Below, in pieces: positions 16,735 through 27,347 of a DNA stretch of 64,000 nucleotides. A program made the position numbers and the translations under genes. Source of the stretch: Tolypothrix sp. FACHB-123 (GTDB lineage Bacteria; Cyanobacteriota; Cyanobacteriia; Cyanobacteriales; Nostocaceae). Location: positions 80,504-144,503 of the forward strand of contig NZ_JACJRE010000014.1 of the NCBI RefSeq assembly GCF_014697075.1, given 5' to 3'. Every line of letters starts with the position of its first letter. Position 1 is the stretch's first letter. The notes below the pieces were generated by a model that did no database searches, had not been told where the DNA came from, and saw nothing but the letters and a program-made list of their open reading frames with translations.

Positions 16735-19482
16735 ATGATTTATAAAAAGTACCGTCGTTTTTTAATATTTATTTTTTCCGGCTTATTAGGATTATTATCA
16801 AGTCTTACTATCCCTGCTTGGTCGCATTCTCCTAGTTTACAAGTGATATCGCGTCCTAACTGTTCTCCAGAATCTTCTTGTTCTCAACAAAATGCTGATT
16901 CTAGGGCTTTAGAGTTAGCCAGAGATGGCGAACGGCGATACAATGCTGGAGATTTAGAAGCCGCAGTACAGTTATGGCAAAAAGCGGCTGAGACTTATGA
17001 GAAAATAGGCGATCGCGAAGGAATGACTAAAAGCCTGATCAATCAGTCCCAGGCTTTACAAGATTTAGGACTTTATCCCAAAGCTTGCAAGGCTTTACTG
17101 CAAGTTTTTGCTATTCCCAACCCTAACTGTAGTGTCAGCCAAATCGAACAACTCCAGAAAAATCTTGCACAACAGCAAGATTCCCTAACTCCCACTCAAG
17201 CCATTGGGTTACAGAGTCTTGGTGATGTGTTGCGCAGACAGGGTTTATTGCAAAAATCGCAAGAAATTTTGCAGCTAAGTTTAGCATCGCTGAGCGAATC
17301 ACCAGCAAAAAGCGCTGTGTTACTGAGTTTAGCTAACACCGAACGCACTTTAGGTAACCAAATCCGCGATCGCTGGGACTATGATGTAGTTACAGAAATT
17401 ATTGATCGGAAATCTGTTGCTGATGCACTAGCGCCTTACCAAAAAGCTTTCAACTACTATCAGCAAGCAGTAAATATAGCATCAGCACCACCAATTCCCA
17501 AAATTCAAGCCCAACTCAATCATTTTCAGCTATTACTGGAACTACAAAAATGGTGGAGTGAACAAACTAACCGCCGGATTGCTTCTTGGACGAGATTCAC
17601 TGAATCTAAATTAATCCAGCGCGCCCAAGATTTTAACGCCCAGTTACAATTGCAACTGAGTCAAAATGCTCAAGCTTTGCAAAGTCAAATTCCACCGCAA
17701 CTAGCTAATTTGACTCCCAGTCGCCCTGGAATTTATGCCCAGATTAACTTTGCTGAATCTTTACTGCAAAGCGCCCAAACACCAGAAGTGGAAAATTTAT
17801 TAAAAAATACACTGCAACAGGCGCAGAATTTACAAGATAAACGAGCTGAAACCTATGCCCTAGGCTACCTAGGGAAATTTTACTATAAACAGGGTGAGCT
17901 AACTCAGGCTACAAAACTTACGCGGCAAGCCTTGATGTTAGCTCAGGAACAAAATATTAATGGTGATGCTAGGGAAATTACTTATCTTTGGCAATCCCAG
18001 TTAGGAAGTTTACTGCGAAAACAGAGAGATCCCAAAGGCGCGATCGCAGCTTACACCGCTGCTTTCAACACTCTTCAATCCCTGCGTAGCGATTTAAATG
18101 CCAACAATCAAGACGTTCAATTTGATTTTATCCAAGAAGTTAAACCTGTCTATACAGAATTAGTAGATTTGCTATTGCAATCAAATCTCAGCAATGAAGA
18201 ATTAAACTACCTCATAGTTCCCAATCCTAACATTAATCGCCAAAAAGTTGAGACAAAAAAAACTCTAGATAGTTTAGAGTTAGCCCGCAGAGTTATAGAA
18301 TCTTTGCAATTAGCTGAATTAGATAACTTCTTTCAAGACCCCTGTTCCGAAGCCACAGATATTGCCGTCCAAATTGATAATATTGACCCCACCGCCGCCG
18401 TTGTATATCCGATTGTTTTACCAAATAGAATAGAAGTAATTCTTTCCTTAGCAGGACAACCTTTACAAGCAGTAAAAATTCCCATCACTGAACCAGAAGT
18501 AAATGAGACTCTAGATAAACTCTACGATTATTTAGATAACAGTAGTATTAATAACTCTGCTCGGAATATTTTCTCAACATCTAACCCCAACCCCAGAGAA
18601 TTAAAAGAAAATATTGAGACGCTTTTACCAATTTTTGCAGAAGTTTATAACTGGCTAATTAAGCCTTTTGAGAATCAGTTAAACAATAACCAAATTAAAA
18701 ATTTAGTATTTGTCTTAAACGGGAGATTACAAAGAGTACCCATAGCAGCACTTTATGATGGACAGAAATATCTCATCGAGAAATATAGCGTCGCCTTAGT
18801 TCCTAGCCTGCAACTCATCTCACCGCAAAAATTGCAAAGACAACAGTTAAGAGTATTAGCAGCAGGAGTGAGTGAGCAACTTAAAGTCCAAGGAGAGTTT
18901 TTTGCCGCACTAGTTAACGTACCCAAGGAATTAGAGCAAATTAAACAAACTTTCCCCGGTTCTCAAAAACTACTCAATCAAGAGTTTACTGCTAAAACAA
19001 TTCAAAAAAATTTGCAACAAAATTTTCCAGTAGTTCACTTAGCAACTCATGGATTGTTTAGTTCCAATCCCCAGAGAAATTTCATTATTACTGGAGATGG
19101 TCAAAGTATTAGTATTGATGAATTGAGTAAATTATTGAAAGAAACAGGTACCACAGTAGAATTGTTAGTGCTGAGTGCTTGTGAAACTGCTACTGGTGAT
19201 GAACGTGCTGTTTTAGGCTTAGCTGGTATGGCTGTGCGTTCAGGTGCGCGTAGTACTCTGGCGACTCTTTGGCCTGTAGGAGATACTTCTACAGCCTTAT
19301 TCATGGGTCAATTTTATCAAAACCTGAAACAGCCAGGAACCAAACAAATAGAAGCATTTAGAAAAGCTCAACTATCGCTTTTAGAATCTTTAAAATCGAA
19401 TCCACCTTTTCCTGAGTTAAAAAATCTTCCTCCCCATCCATATTATTGGGCCCCTTACGTTTTGGTGGGAAATTGGCAATAA
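16735..19482 (+). CDS. Exported TPR-CHAT protease (copy 1)
   Basis: 915 residues: signal peptide (about 1-31, SLTIPAWSHS), TPR-like helices (about 55-480) and a C-terminal CHAT domain (about 560-915). The caspase-fold dyad is intact: His772 in HLATHGLFSS and Cys816 in LSACETATGD, followed by VLGLAGMAVRSGARSTLATLWPV. CHAT proteins are cysteine proteases related to separase and caspases; exported cyanobacterial members are often beside two-partner secretion genes. The gene follows tpsB in the same direction with a 171-base gap rich in repeats. The substrate is unknown; the neighbouring exoprotein is a plausible candidate. Confidence 0.85.
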   Translation: MIYKKYRRFLIFIFSGLLGLLSSLTIPAWSHSPSLQVISRPNCSPESSCSQQNADSRALELARDGERRYNAGDLEAAVQLWQKAAETYEKIGDREGMTKSLINQSQALQDLGLYPKACKALLQVFAIPNPNCSVSQIEQLQKNLAQQQDSLTPTQAIGLQSLGDVLRRQGLLQKSQEILQLSLASLSESPAKSAVLLSLANTERTLGNQIRDRWDYDVVTEIIDRKSVADALAPYQKAFNYYQQAVNIASAPPIPKIQAQLNHFQLLLELQKWWSEQTNRRIASWTRFTESKLIQRAQDFNAQLQLQLSQNAQALQSQIPPQLANLTPSRPGIYAQINFAESLLQSAQTPEVENLLKNTLQQAQNLQDKRAETYALGYLGKFYYKQGELTQATKLTRQALMLAQEQNINGDAREITYLWQSQLGSLLRKQRDPKGAIAAYTAAFNTLQSLRSDLNANNQDVQFDFIQEVKPVYTELVDLLLQSNLSNEELNYLIVPNPNINRQKVETKKTLDSLELARRVIESLQLAELDNFFQDPCSEATDIAVQIDNIDPTAAVVYPIVLPNRIEVILSLAGQPLQAVKIPITEPEVNETLDKLYDYLDNSSINNSARNIFSTSNPNPRELKENIETLLPIFAEVYNWLIKPFENQLNNNQIKNLVFVLNGRLQRVPIAALYDGQKYLIEKYSVALVPSLQLISPQKLQRQQLRVLAAGVSEQLKVQGEFFAALVNVPKELEQIKQTFPGSQKLLNQEFTAKTIQKNLQQNFPVVHLATHGLFSSNPQRNFIITGDGQSISIDELSKLLKETGTTVELLVLSACETATGDERAVLGLAGMAVRSGARSTLATLWPVGDTSTALFMGQFYQNLKQPGTKQIEAFRKAQLSLLESLKSNPPFPELKNLPPHPYYWAPYVLVGNWQ

Positions 19483-19530
19483 ATCCAGCTTTTTCAGCCA
19501 AAATTCCCAATCTAAATTCTAAAATTCAAA

Positions 19531-22152
19531 TTACAGCCAATTCCCTACTAAAATGAAAGATGCCCAATGATAGGGGCGATGAAAATCTGTCTGAGGAAAT
19601 TGATTAAGAAACGCTAATTGAACATTACGTAATGCTTCTGCTTTTGTAATTTGGGGCTGATTAAGTTCTTGGTAGAACCTAATCATAAATTCAGCGGTGG
19701 AAGCATCATTAACTTGCCAAATTGCAGCCAGAGTACTGCGTGCGCCGGCACTAATTGCGATTCCGGCTAATCCCAAAGCAGCGCGGTTATCACCTTTGGC
19801 TGTTTCGCAAGCACTAAGAATTAGTAACTCAATTGGCTTATTACTTCTTTGATAATCTAAACGTAGTAATTGATCTAAATCTTGAACGCGAATGCGTTCT
19901 TGCCAATCTAAAATATAAGTTTGTTCTGGATTAGAACTAAATTTACCGTGAGTTGCTAAATGAACAACATTAAAAGGATGGGAATTAATTTGTTGACGGA
20001 TATTTTCTTGAATAAAATTTTGATTTTCCAGAATTTGGCTGCGTTCAATTCTTTGTTTAATTCCTGTCATTTCTAAAGCGACATTATCTATATTTCCTAA
20101 ACCTTCTTTTTGGAAGCTAGGAGCATTAGTAGCACCAGCAATTAAAACATTTAAATTCTCTCTTTTTAAAGGTTTTGGTTCTAGTAATTGTAATCCAGAT
20201 GTAACGCTGACTGCGTATCTTTCTATCAAATATTTTTGTCCATTATAAAGCATGGACATCGGTAAATTCCGTAGTGAACCATCTAAAATAAATACTAAGT
20301 TTTTGATTTGGCTTTGTTCGCGGTTACTAGTAATTTCTAATTCGGTTTCAAAAGGTTTAATCAACCAGTCATATAATTGTTGAGATTGCCTTTTAAGCTG
20401 AATCAGGCTAGTACTTAATTTTTCAGCAGATTGTCGCAGTTGTTGAACAGTTTTATCTACTTGAACTTGGGAAACATTTTGATTGCCATAACGACGTAAA
20501 TTATCTACACCTGGTAATTTAATAATTACCTCTAATCTGTCGGGTAAAATAATTGGATAAATAACTGCGGCGTTAGGGTCTAAATTATCAATATTTACCG
20601 CTACTGGTTTAGCACAAGCATCGCCAAAAAAATTATCTAATTCGGCTAATTGCAGGGCTTCCATAATGTTACGAGCTTGCTTGAGATATTCGCGGCTGGG
20701 TTCTGGAGAGCGCAGGAATAAATCTACTAATTGTCTATATACAGGTTCTACAGTCTCGCGGAAAGAAAATTGAATATCTGGATTGAGAGCAACTAAATCG
20801 CCGCGCAAATTATTGAGAGTATTAAAAGCTTGGATATAATAATTAATTGCTTCGGGGTTAGCATCGCGATTATTTGATTTTTGTTCTGCTTGAAATTGGA
20901 GAATTCTTCCCATCTGCCATTGCCATTGATAAGTAATATCTGAAGCATTACTCGCTTGAGCAATTATCAAAGCAGATTGAGTAAATTTTTGAGCATTTTC
21001 CCATGCAGATGTTTTTTCATATAACTCACCAAAAATCCCCAGGGCATATGATTCGGCTCGTTGATCTGCTAGGTTTTGAGATTGTTCAACAGCTACATTT
21101 AATATTTGGGGAATCTCTTTAGCTGTGCTATCCAATTTAATCAGATTTTGTGCAAAATTGACACGCGCATAAATGGCGGAGCGACTAGGCGGTAATTGTT
21201 GTAAAACAGCAGTAATTTCTGGTACTAAAGTCGTAATAGATGATAACTGTTCGCTTTCAATTAATACAGCCATTTGGTTGAGCTTGGCTTGAGCTTGGAT
21301 AAGTGGTGAAGTGGCAATTTTGGCTGCTTGTTGATAGCGATTTAAGGCTTTTTGGATATAATCTTGAATCAATTCTGTATCTTTAACTGCTTTTGCTCTT
21401 CTGGCTAAAGCTATCTCACTATTACCTAAAGCGAGTAAGACTTGACTTTCAGCTTGGGGTAAACCGACTCGTTGCGCGATCGCCAAACCAGCTTGTAAAA
21501 TTTCTTGAGAATGTTCTAAATCCCTCAATTGGCGGTAAATATTGCCCAGATTTAGTAAGCCAGTGACCTTAAATGCAGAATCTGGTTGTTGGTCAATTTG
21601 TTGTTCTAACTGAGTTAAAATCTTGTTGGCGCGACGATAAAGCCCTAAAGATTGCATCGCTAAAGCTTGATTCATGCGGCTACCAATAACGCCAGTGCGA
21701 TCGCCACAGCGACTATATAATAATTCTGCATTCTGCCAAGATTCTAAAGCCGCTTCTCCATTACCTATGGCTAGTTGCAAGTGTGCTTGCGCATTTTCAG
21801 CTTGGGCGCGGGCTTGATCGGCCTGTTGACCGGGTGGTAAATTTTTTAATAAGGACAAGCTTTCGTGAACTGCTACTTGTGCTTGTTGCCATTGACCTAA
21901 TTTTTGCTGCGCTAAAGATGTAAAAGTTAAAGCTTGCGCTTGCTGAAGCACATCTTTGGCATTTTGGGAAATTTTTACCGCCTGTTGCAGTGTTTGCGCA
22001 GCTTGGGCAAACTGTTGAGCATCATAATATTTTTTTCCAGCTTGCAAAAGTGCGATCGCCGAATCTTGGGCAGTAATCGGAAATAAAGCTGAAATACCCA
22101 AAGTAAACAGCAAACTCAAAGTTGCAATCAATATCAAGCGCCAAAACTTCAT
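19531..22152 (-). CDS. Exported TPR-CHAT protease (copy 2), coupled to an exoprotein gene
   Basis: 873 residues from the ATG at 22152, which overlaps the stop of the upstream exoprotein gene (ATGA) and has GAGGGA as ribosome-binding site; an upstream in-frame start eight codons earlier is less likely because it would spoil the signal peptide (MKFWRLILIATLSLLF...ITAQ). TPR-like helices occupy about 40-470 and the CHAT domain about 520-873, with His735 (ATHGKFSS) and Cys782 (SACETAKGD) both present. It is a paralogue of copy 1, which converges on it with 48 bases between stops. Coupling implies made-together amounts with the exoprotein. Confidence 0.87.
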   Translation of the reverse strand: MKFWRLILIATLSLLFTLGISALFPITAQDSAIALLQAGKKYYDAQQFAQAAQTLQQAVKISQNAKDVLQQAQALTFTSLAQQKLGQWQQAQVAVHESLSLLKNLPPGQQADQARAQAENAQAHLQLAIGNGEAALESWQNAELLYSRCGDRTGVIGSRMNQALAMQSLGLYRRANKILTQLEQQIDQQPDSAFKVTGLLNLGNIYRQLRDLEHSQEILQAGLAIAQRVGLPQAESQVLLALGNSEIALARRAKAVKDTELIQDYIQKALNRYQQAAKIATSPLIQAQAKLNQMAVLIESEQLSSITTLVPEITAVLQQLPPSRSAIYARVNFAQNLIKLDSTAKEIPQILNVAVEQSQNLADQRAESYALGIFGELYEKTSAWENAQKFTQSALIIAQASNASDITYQWQWQMGRILQFQAEQKSNNRDANPEAINYYIQAFNTLNNLRGDLVALNPDIQFSFRETVEPVYRQLVDLFLRSPEPSREYLKQARNIMEALQLAELDNFFGDACAKPVAVNIDNLDPNAAVIYPIILPDRLEVIIKLPGVDNLRRYGNQNVSQVQVDKTVQQLRQSAEKLSTSLIQLKRQSQQLYDWLIKPFETELEITSNREQSQIKNLVFILDGSLRNLPMSMLYNGQKYLIERYAVSVTSGLQLLEPKPLKRENLNVLIAGATNAPSFQKEGLGNIDNVALEMTGIKQRIERSQILENQNFIQENIRQQINSHPFNVVHLATHGKFSSNPEQTYILDWQERIRVQDLDQLLRLDYQRSNKPIELLILSACETAKGDNRAALGLAGIAISAGARSTLAAIWQVNDASTAEFMIRFYQELNQPQITKAEALRNVQLAFLNQFPQTDFHRPYHWASFILVGNWL

Positions 22153-25151
22153 GCTTTTTCCCTCAACCCCTGACAATTGGGAGCATTAAACCAACTACCC
22201 GCAGGTGTAACTACAACAGGTTCAACAATCAACTTCACCGCACCATCTGCACCTTTGACCCAACCTTGAGCTTCAACAATTTTCTGCAATGGATCATCTT
22301 GTTGCTGCTGTTGCTCATCGCTAGTTCTAGCTGCTGGTGTTGATGAAATTTGTGGTTGTACTAATCGCCAATCCTCCCAAGCTGCATCTGGGTTTAAGAC
22401 TTCACGAGGAGAAGAAGGTAAACCACCACGACCTGTGACAATAAATTCACTACCCTGACTCGCAGCCACACAAAGATTTTGATTAATTAATCCCGCAACG
22501 TTGACAACATCTGTAGGTAATTCTGTCAGTCCTTGAGAAGGGTCTACATCCGCGTCACTAATTTCTACTACACCTGCAACCCCAAACTCCGAACTAGCAG
22601 TGATGTCACTAAAATCAGTTTGTCGCGCGCGAAACTGAAGTCCAAAAACTCCTTGGGTAGAAATATTAATCTTCCCGCCTCGACCTTGAAAAGCATCGGC
22701 GGTGATGTCGCTATTTTCTTGCGCAACACTAATAATAAATGGAGAGTTAATCGTGATGTTACCACCATCCCCACCTGCATTTGCAGTCCCCGCAGTTGTG
22801 GAGATTTGGCTATTTTGGCGCAAAATGAGAAATTCTTTGATATCTAGGGAAATATTACCTCCATTAGTAGAGCGGGTTTGGGCTGTTATCTTGCTGTTAT
22901 CCAGCCTGATTTTATCGGCAGTAATGCTTAAATTACCCGCAATCCCTTCTCCAGTACTACCAACTGTGGCTTGTGCTCCATGAGAGATTAGTACCTCAGG
23001 AGTTTGAATTCTCAAAGAACCCCCATCTCCTCGATTTTCTGTTTGTGCAAACAAACCGCTAGAAATTTGCTGATTAGCTGAGGTTCCTGTTAGTTGCACT
23101 AATTGGGAAGCATTAATAGTTAAAGTTCCGGCTTTTCCCAAACCAAAGGTGTTAGTGGAAATTTGTCCCCCATCGCGAACAAGTAATACAGGGGTAGTGA
23201 TAGTTAAGGAACCAGCATCTCCCGTTGCTCTACGGTTAGCCTGCACATCTAATTTGCTAGGATTTATACCATTAGCGGCAGTACCAATTACTTCTACAGA
23301 TTCTGAAGCATTAACTGCTACAGTTCCGCCCTTCCCAGAACCAAAAGTGCTAGCTGACACCAGCGCTCCATCCAAGATTTGCAATATAGGAGTGTTAATT
23401 GTTAAAGAACCCGCATCTCCTGTTTGTCTACTGGAAGCAAATAAACCACTAGAACGCTGACCATTGGGTGTAGTACCGCGAACTTGTACTAATTCCGTAG
23501 CATTGATAGTGGAACTTCCTCCCTTTCCTGCGCCAAAAGTGCCAGATCCCACCTGCGCCCCATCTAAGATTTGAAATACAGGAGTATTAATTGTTATAGA
23601 ACCTGCATCTCCTTGACCTTCAGTTTGCGAAACTAAGACAGTAGATTGACCATTGACTGCTGTTCCAATTACTTGGACTAATTTTGCCGCATTTACTGTT
23701 AAATTTCCCCCTTTACCGAAGAAACGAGTGGAAGACGAAACCTGCGCCCCATCCAAAACTTGTAACACCGGAGTATTAATCGTCAAGGAACCTGCATCGC
23801 CTTGACCTTGAGTCACAGCAATTAAAGCACTGGGCTTGCTACCATTAGGAGAAATACCAATTACTTGAATTAATTCGGAAGCATTGACAATCACGCTTCC
23901 TCCCTGTCCATCTGATATGGTTCCAGATGAAGCCTCTGCACCATCGCGAATTAGTAACACAGGAGTATTAATCGTTAACTTACCTGCATCTCCTGGCCCT
24001 TGGGTTGTAGCTATCAAGATGCTAGGAGAGGGGACTATACCACTCAATTCTACGACAGCAGAAGTATTAACAGTCAAATCTCCGCCTTTTCCTTGGCTAT
24101 TCGTGAAAGTATAAATTTGTGCCCCATCACGAATTCGCAGCACAGGAGTATTAATGTTTAAGGAAGCCCCATCTCCAGTACCGATTGTCGCCGTGGCTAT
24201 ACCGCTAGGATTTTGACCATTAAGTGCAGCCCCGATGACTTCTAGGGACTGGGAAGCATTTACCGTTAAACTGCTGGCTGTCCCTGTCCCTAAGGTATTT
24301 ATCTGAATCACCGAACCATCTTGAATCTGCAAATGACGACTCTGCACTTGAATGTTACCGCCAGCATTACCATTTGTAACAACGCTAGCTTGCTGTGAAA
24401 GCAAAATATCTTGGAATTCCTGCACGCCTTGATAGCTGAGATGATAGCCAGTGAGTATGGGTGTGAGACTAACTAAACTATTACTCGCAACACTCCCTAA
24501 CTCAATTCGCCCATCAATGGTGCTAACAATTCCACCTTCTAAAATTACATCACCGCCAACCAAAGCTAAAGTTCTTCCTGGCTGGACTTCTAAACCATTA
24601 ACTGTACTATTAACGATACTGGCAGGCTTTGTCCCAAATTGTAAGCCAGTAGGAACGCTGACAGTTAACAGTGATTTTGTGGAAGATACAGCTGTACTGA
24701 ACTGGTAACCATCAGCAAAGTTAAGGCTACTAGCAGTACTGGCGACAAATGAGCCGCCAATATCTAATCTGGCATTAGACCCAAAAACTATACCATGAGG
24801 ATTAATGAAGAATAAATTGGCATTGCCATCCACACCCAAAGTGCCCAAAATATTTGAGGGATTATTACCTGTTACTCGTCCAAGAATATTGGTAATTCCT
24901 GGGGGATTGGCGAAATAAACCCTTTTTCCGGCATCAATATTAAATTCTTGAAAACTATGAAATAAATTACTATCCCGGATTGCGCCGCCATCTATGCGAT
25001 CGGCAGCCTCACCTTTAATAGTAACATTGGGTGTAATTACGGTACTTTCTGTCCCTAAAGTATCATCATTGGTAATTTGGGCTATAGCGGGATAATTGCC
25101 GAAGGCGATCGCTAAAAATCCCATTAGCAGATATAGTGAGGGATTGGTCAT
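22149..25151 (-). CDS. Two-partner secretion exoprotein (TpsA), second copy
   Basis: 1000 residues: signal peptide (1-24, YPAIAQ), TPS domain (about 25-250) with NPHGIVFGSNARLDIGGSF, then a beta-helix of near-regular repeats of about 65 residues (INTPVLxIxDGAQVxSxTxGxGKGGxxTVNA; GDAGSLTINTP recurs many times). The C-terminus has the TGRGGLP signature (about 906-912) shared with the first exoprotein and ends with APNCQGLREKA. No TpsB gene is adjacent, so it probably uses the pore encoded at 14794-16563. It is the first gene of a two-gene unit with CHAT protease copy 2. Confidence 0.87.
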   Translation of the reverse strand: MTNPSLYLLMGFLAIAFGNYPAIAQITNDDTLGTESTVITPNVTIKGEAADRIDGGAIRDSNLFHSFQEFNIDAGKRVYFANPPGITNILGRVTGNNPSNILGTLGVDGNANLFFINPHGIVFGSNARLDIGGSFVASTASSLNFADGYQFSTAVSSTKSLLTVSVPTGLQFGTKPASIVNSTVNGLEVQPGRTLALVGGDVILEGGIVSTIDGRIELGSVASNSLVSLTPILTGYHLSYQGVQEFQDILLSQQASVVTNGNAGGNIQVQSRHLQIQDGSVIQINTLGTGTASSLTVNASQSLEVIGAALNGQNPSGIATATIGTGDGASLNINTPVLRIRDGAQIYTFTNSQGKGGDLTVNTSAVVELSGIVPSPSILIATTQGPGDAGKLTINTPVLLIRDGAEASSGTISDGQGGSVIVNASELIQVIGISPNGSKPSALIAVTQGQGDAGSLTINTPVLQVLDGAQVSSSTRFFGKGGNLTVNAAKLVQVIGTAVNGQSTVLVSQTEGQGDAGSITINTPVFQILDGAQVGSGTFGAGKGGSSTINATELVQVRGTTPNGQRSSGLFASSRQTGDAGSLTINTPILQILDGALVSASTFGSGKGGTVAVNASESVEVIGTAANGINPSKLDVQANRRATGDAGSLTITTPVLLVRDGGQISTNTFGLGKAGTLTINASQLVQLTGTSANQQISSGLFAQTENRGDGGSLRIQTPEVLISHGAQATVGSTGEGIAGNLSITADKIRLDNSKITAQTRSTNGGNISLDIKEFLILRQNSQISTTAGTANAGGDGGNITINSPFIISVAQENSDITADAFQGRGGKINISTQGVFGLQFRARQTDFSDITASSEFGVAGVVEISDADVDPSQGLTELPTDVVNVAGLINQNLCVAASQGSEFIVTGRGGLPSSPREVLNPDAAWEDWRLVQPQISSTPAARTSDEQQQQQDDPLQKIVEAQGWVKGADGAVKLIVEPVVVTPAGSWFNAPNCQGLREKA

Positions 25152-25453
25152 TTGTCATTTGTGAGTTCTCTCTTAGGACTTGCAAGTAAAAAAATATTCT
25201 ATTGCTATTGTTCACAGTCACAATCAACATTCAACACTTCGAGTGAGCTTCAGTGACCGCCGTCAACAGTCAACAGTCAACAGTCAACTGCATAGCACTA
25301 AAGTCTTGACAACAAATTCTTCAAAATAAAAAGAATTCTCAAAAATAAAATACAGGCCAGCAGAGTCTGCTTGACCTGTATTTTAACAAGCTATTTATCC
25401 TTAGTCATTTGTTGTTAATACTAATAACAAATGACGAATGACAAATGACTATA
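25152..25453. repeat. Intergenic region with STRR heptamers
   Basis: Holds a tandem heptamer run (GTCAACA type, about 25260-25290), short direct repeats of AATGAC(A/G) near 25430-25447, and the tsf terminator listed separately. No coding frame seen. Confidence 0.6.
25347..25384 (-). terminator. Terminator of the rpsB-tsf unit
   Basis: Ten-base arms AAAATACAGG / CCTGTATTTT with an inner AGCAGA/TCTGCT hairpin, about 70 bases after the tsf stop, followed on the minus strand by a T-rich run. Confidence 0.75.
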
Positions 25454-26398
25454 TTATTTGATGCCCATTTGTGCAGCGACTTCATCAGCAAAGTTGCTTT
25501 CTTGCTTTTCAATGCCTTCACCTAGGACATAGCGCACAAAACGTTTGATTTTGATATCTTGTCCTACTTTAGACTTAACTTGCTTGACCAACTCTTCTAC
25601 GGAAATGCTTTGATCGCGAATGAAAGGCTGATCTAGCAAAGCCAATTCTTTAAGACGTTTTTCAATCCGTCCTTGAACAATCTTTTCTTTGATGTTCTGT
25701 GGCTTATTAGCTAAATCTTCCCGCCCCATTTCTACTTCTTTTTCTTTTTCAGCAATTTCCGCGGGAATTTCGTCTACAGTGACATACTCGACATTGGGGC
25801 AAGCAGCTATTTGCATGGCGCTGTTCCGTGCTAAGGCTTGGAAATCTTCATTGCCAACTACAGCAGCAGTTTCAGATTCCACCTCAACTAATACACCAAC
25901 TCGACCGCCAGTGTGAATATAGCTGTCTACTATACCCGATTTGCCTTCTGCTATGGAAAAATTGACAAAGCGACGCACCTGAATATTTTCACCAAGCTGG
26001 GCAATAGTTTGCTTAATGAATTCATCTACAGTTGCATTTCCATCTTCAATGTAGGGTTGAGTCAATAAAGTCTCAACGCTATCAGCTTTGGCTGCTTGCT
26101 TTGCCAGATTTTTAACTAAAGCTTTAAAAGCATCGTTACGGGCAACAAAATCGGTTTGGCAGTTGACTTCTATCAGTACACCTACCTGAGAGCCTGACTC
26201 TATGTAGGTGTCTACTAGACCTTCAGCTGCAACGCGATCGCTTTTTTTACCCGCTGAAGTGATGCCTTTTTGCCGCAACCAATCTATGGCTTTTTCGATA
26301 TCGCCGTCATTTTCTTTTAGTGCTTTTTTGCAGTCCATCATGCCAGCATTGGTTTTTTGGCGTAGCTCTTGGACTAGTTTTGCAGATATTTCCGCCAT
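25454..26398 (-). CDS. tsf: Translation elongation factor Ts
   Basis: 314 residues. The N-terminal module [20 protein letters not shown], with the TDFVARN element ([14 protein letters not shown]) that contacts EF-Tu, identifies EF-Ts, the nucleotide exchange factor of EF-Tu. Two core repeats are visible ([12 protein letters not shown] and [13 protein letters not shown]), ending with [15 protein letters not shown]. Length fits cyanobacterial EF-Ts, which are longer than the E. coli protein. It follows rpsB on the same strand with a 154-base gap, the usual bacterial order. Confidence 0.97.
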   Translation of the reverse strand: MAEISAKLVQELRQKTNAGMMDCKKALKENDGDIEKAIDWLRQKGITSAGKKSDRVAAEGLVDTYIESGSQVGVLIEVNCQTDFVARNDAFKALVKNLAKQAAKADSVETLLTQPYIEDGNATVDEFIKQTIAQLGENIQVRRFVNFSIAEGKSGIVDSYIHTGGRVGVLVEVESETAAVVGNEDFQALARNSAMQIAACPNVEYVTVDEIPAEIAEKEKEVEMGREDLANKPQNIKEKIVQGRIEKRLKELALLDQPFIRDQSISVEELVKQVKSKVGQDIKIKRFVRYVLGEGIEKQESNFADEVAAQMGIK

Positions 26399-26552
26399 GT
26401 TGCCTCAATTCCTAGTTGACCTCGAGTTGTAATCGCTCACGGGTGTTGAGTATTTCTATCTTACTCAGGGCTGGGGATCAAAAAACGATGAATTGCCAAG
26501 TATGAAGTATGAAGTTTTAGTTTGAACCTTTCATACTTCATCCTTTAACTAA

Positions 26553-27347
26553 TTATTCTTCGTCTTCGTCTTCGCTGGGATATGTACCAGACAACTCAGT
26601 GTCGTCATAGTCATAATCTTCTTCAGCGCCTTCGTAATCCTCATAATCTTCTTCTGCATCCAACTGACCATGACGACCTTCATAAATCGCATCCGCCAAT
26701 TTACCGACGATCAGCTTAATCGATCTGATAGCGTCGTCATTTGCTGGGATGGGAATATCTACTACATCGGGGTCACAGTTTGTATCTAACATCGATACAA
26801 TGGGAATTCCCAATTTTTGACATTCTTGAACTGCGTTATACTCCCGCCGTTGGTCTACAATTACCACTACATCGGGAACTTTCCGCATGGTTTTAATCCC
26901 GCCCAAATATTTTTGTAGCTTCGCCATTTCCCGGCGCAACATTGAGGCTTCTTTTTTGGGCAACAAGTCCAATGCTCCGCTTTCTTCGCGGCGTTCTAAA
27001 TCTTTAAGACGGTCTACGCGGGTTTTGATAGTTGTCCAGTTGGTGAGCATTCCACCCAACCAACGCTGGTTGATGTAGTGGGAGCCACAACGACTGGCTT
27101 CTTGGGCAATGATTCCTGCTGCTTGACGCTTAGTACCGACAAAGAGGAATTTTTTACCTTGTTCTGCTTGTGTACGCATATAAGCATATGCATCTTCCAT
27201 CAACTGGGCAGTTTGTACCAAGTCGATAATGTGTACACCATTGCGGGAAGTATAAATGTACGGAGACATTTTTGGGTTCCAACGGCGGGTCTGATGCCCA
27301 AAGTGAACCCCTGACTCCATCATCTGAGCCAATGAAACGACTGGCAT
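26553..27347 (-). CDS. rpsB: 30S ribosomal protein S2
   Basis: 264 residues beginning [20 protein letters not shown], the S2 signature, with [14 protein letters not shown] and [15 protein letters not shown]. The core ends at about residue 225; a tail of some 35 residues made mostly of Asp, Glu and Tyr follows, longer and more acidic than in typical S2. S2 binds the 30S head-platform junction and is needed for S1 attachment. It is the first gene of the rpsB-tsf pair. Confidence 0.97.
   Translation of the reverse strand: MPVVSLAQMMESGVHFGHQTRRWNPKMSPYIYTSRNGVHIIDLVQTAQLMEDAYAYMRTQAEQGKKFLFVGTKRQAAGIIAQEASRCGSHYINQRWLGGMLTNWTTIKTRVDRLKDLERREESGALDLLPKKEASMLRREMAKLQKYLGGIKTMRKVPDVVVIVDQRREYNAVQECQKLGIPIVSMLDTNCDPDVVDIPIPANDDAIRSIKLIVGKLADAIYEGRHGQLDAEEDYEDYEGAEEDYDYDDTELSGTYPSEDEDEE

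Noticed and set aside
16735-22152. CHAT proteins as part of an intracellular defence (gRAMP/Craspase-like) system
   Set aside because: Both have signal peptides and no CRISPR effector or NTPase gene is nearby; export with the exoproteins fits better.
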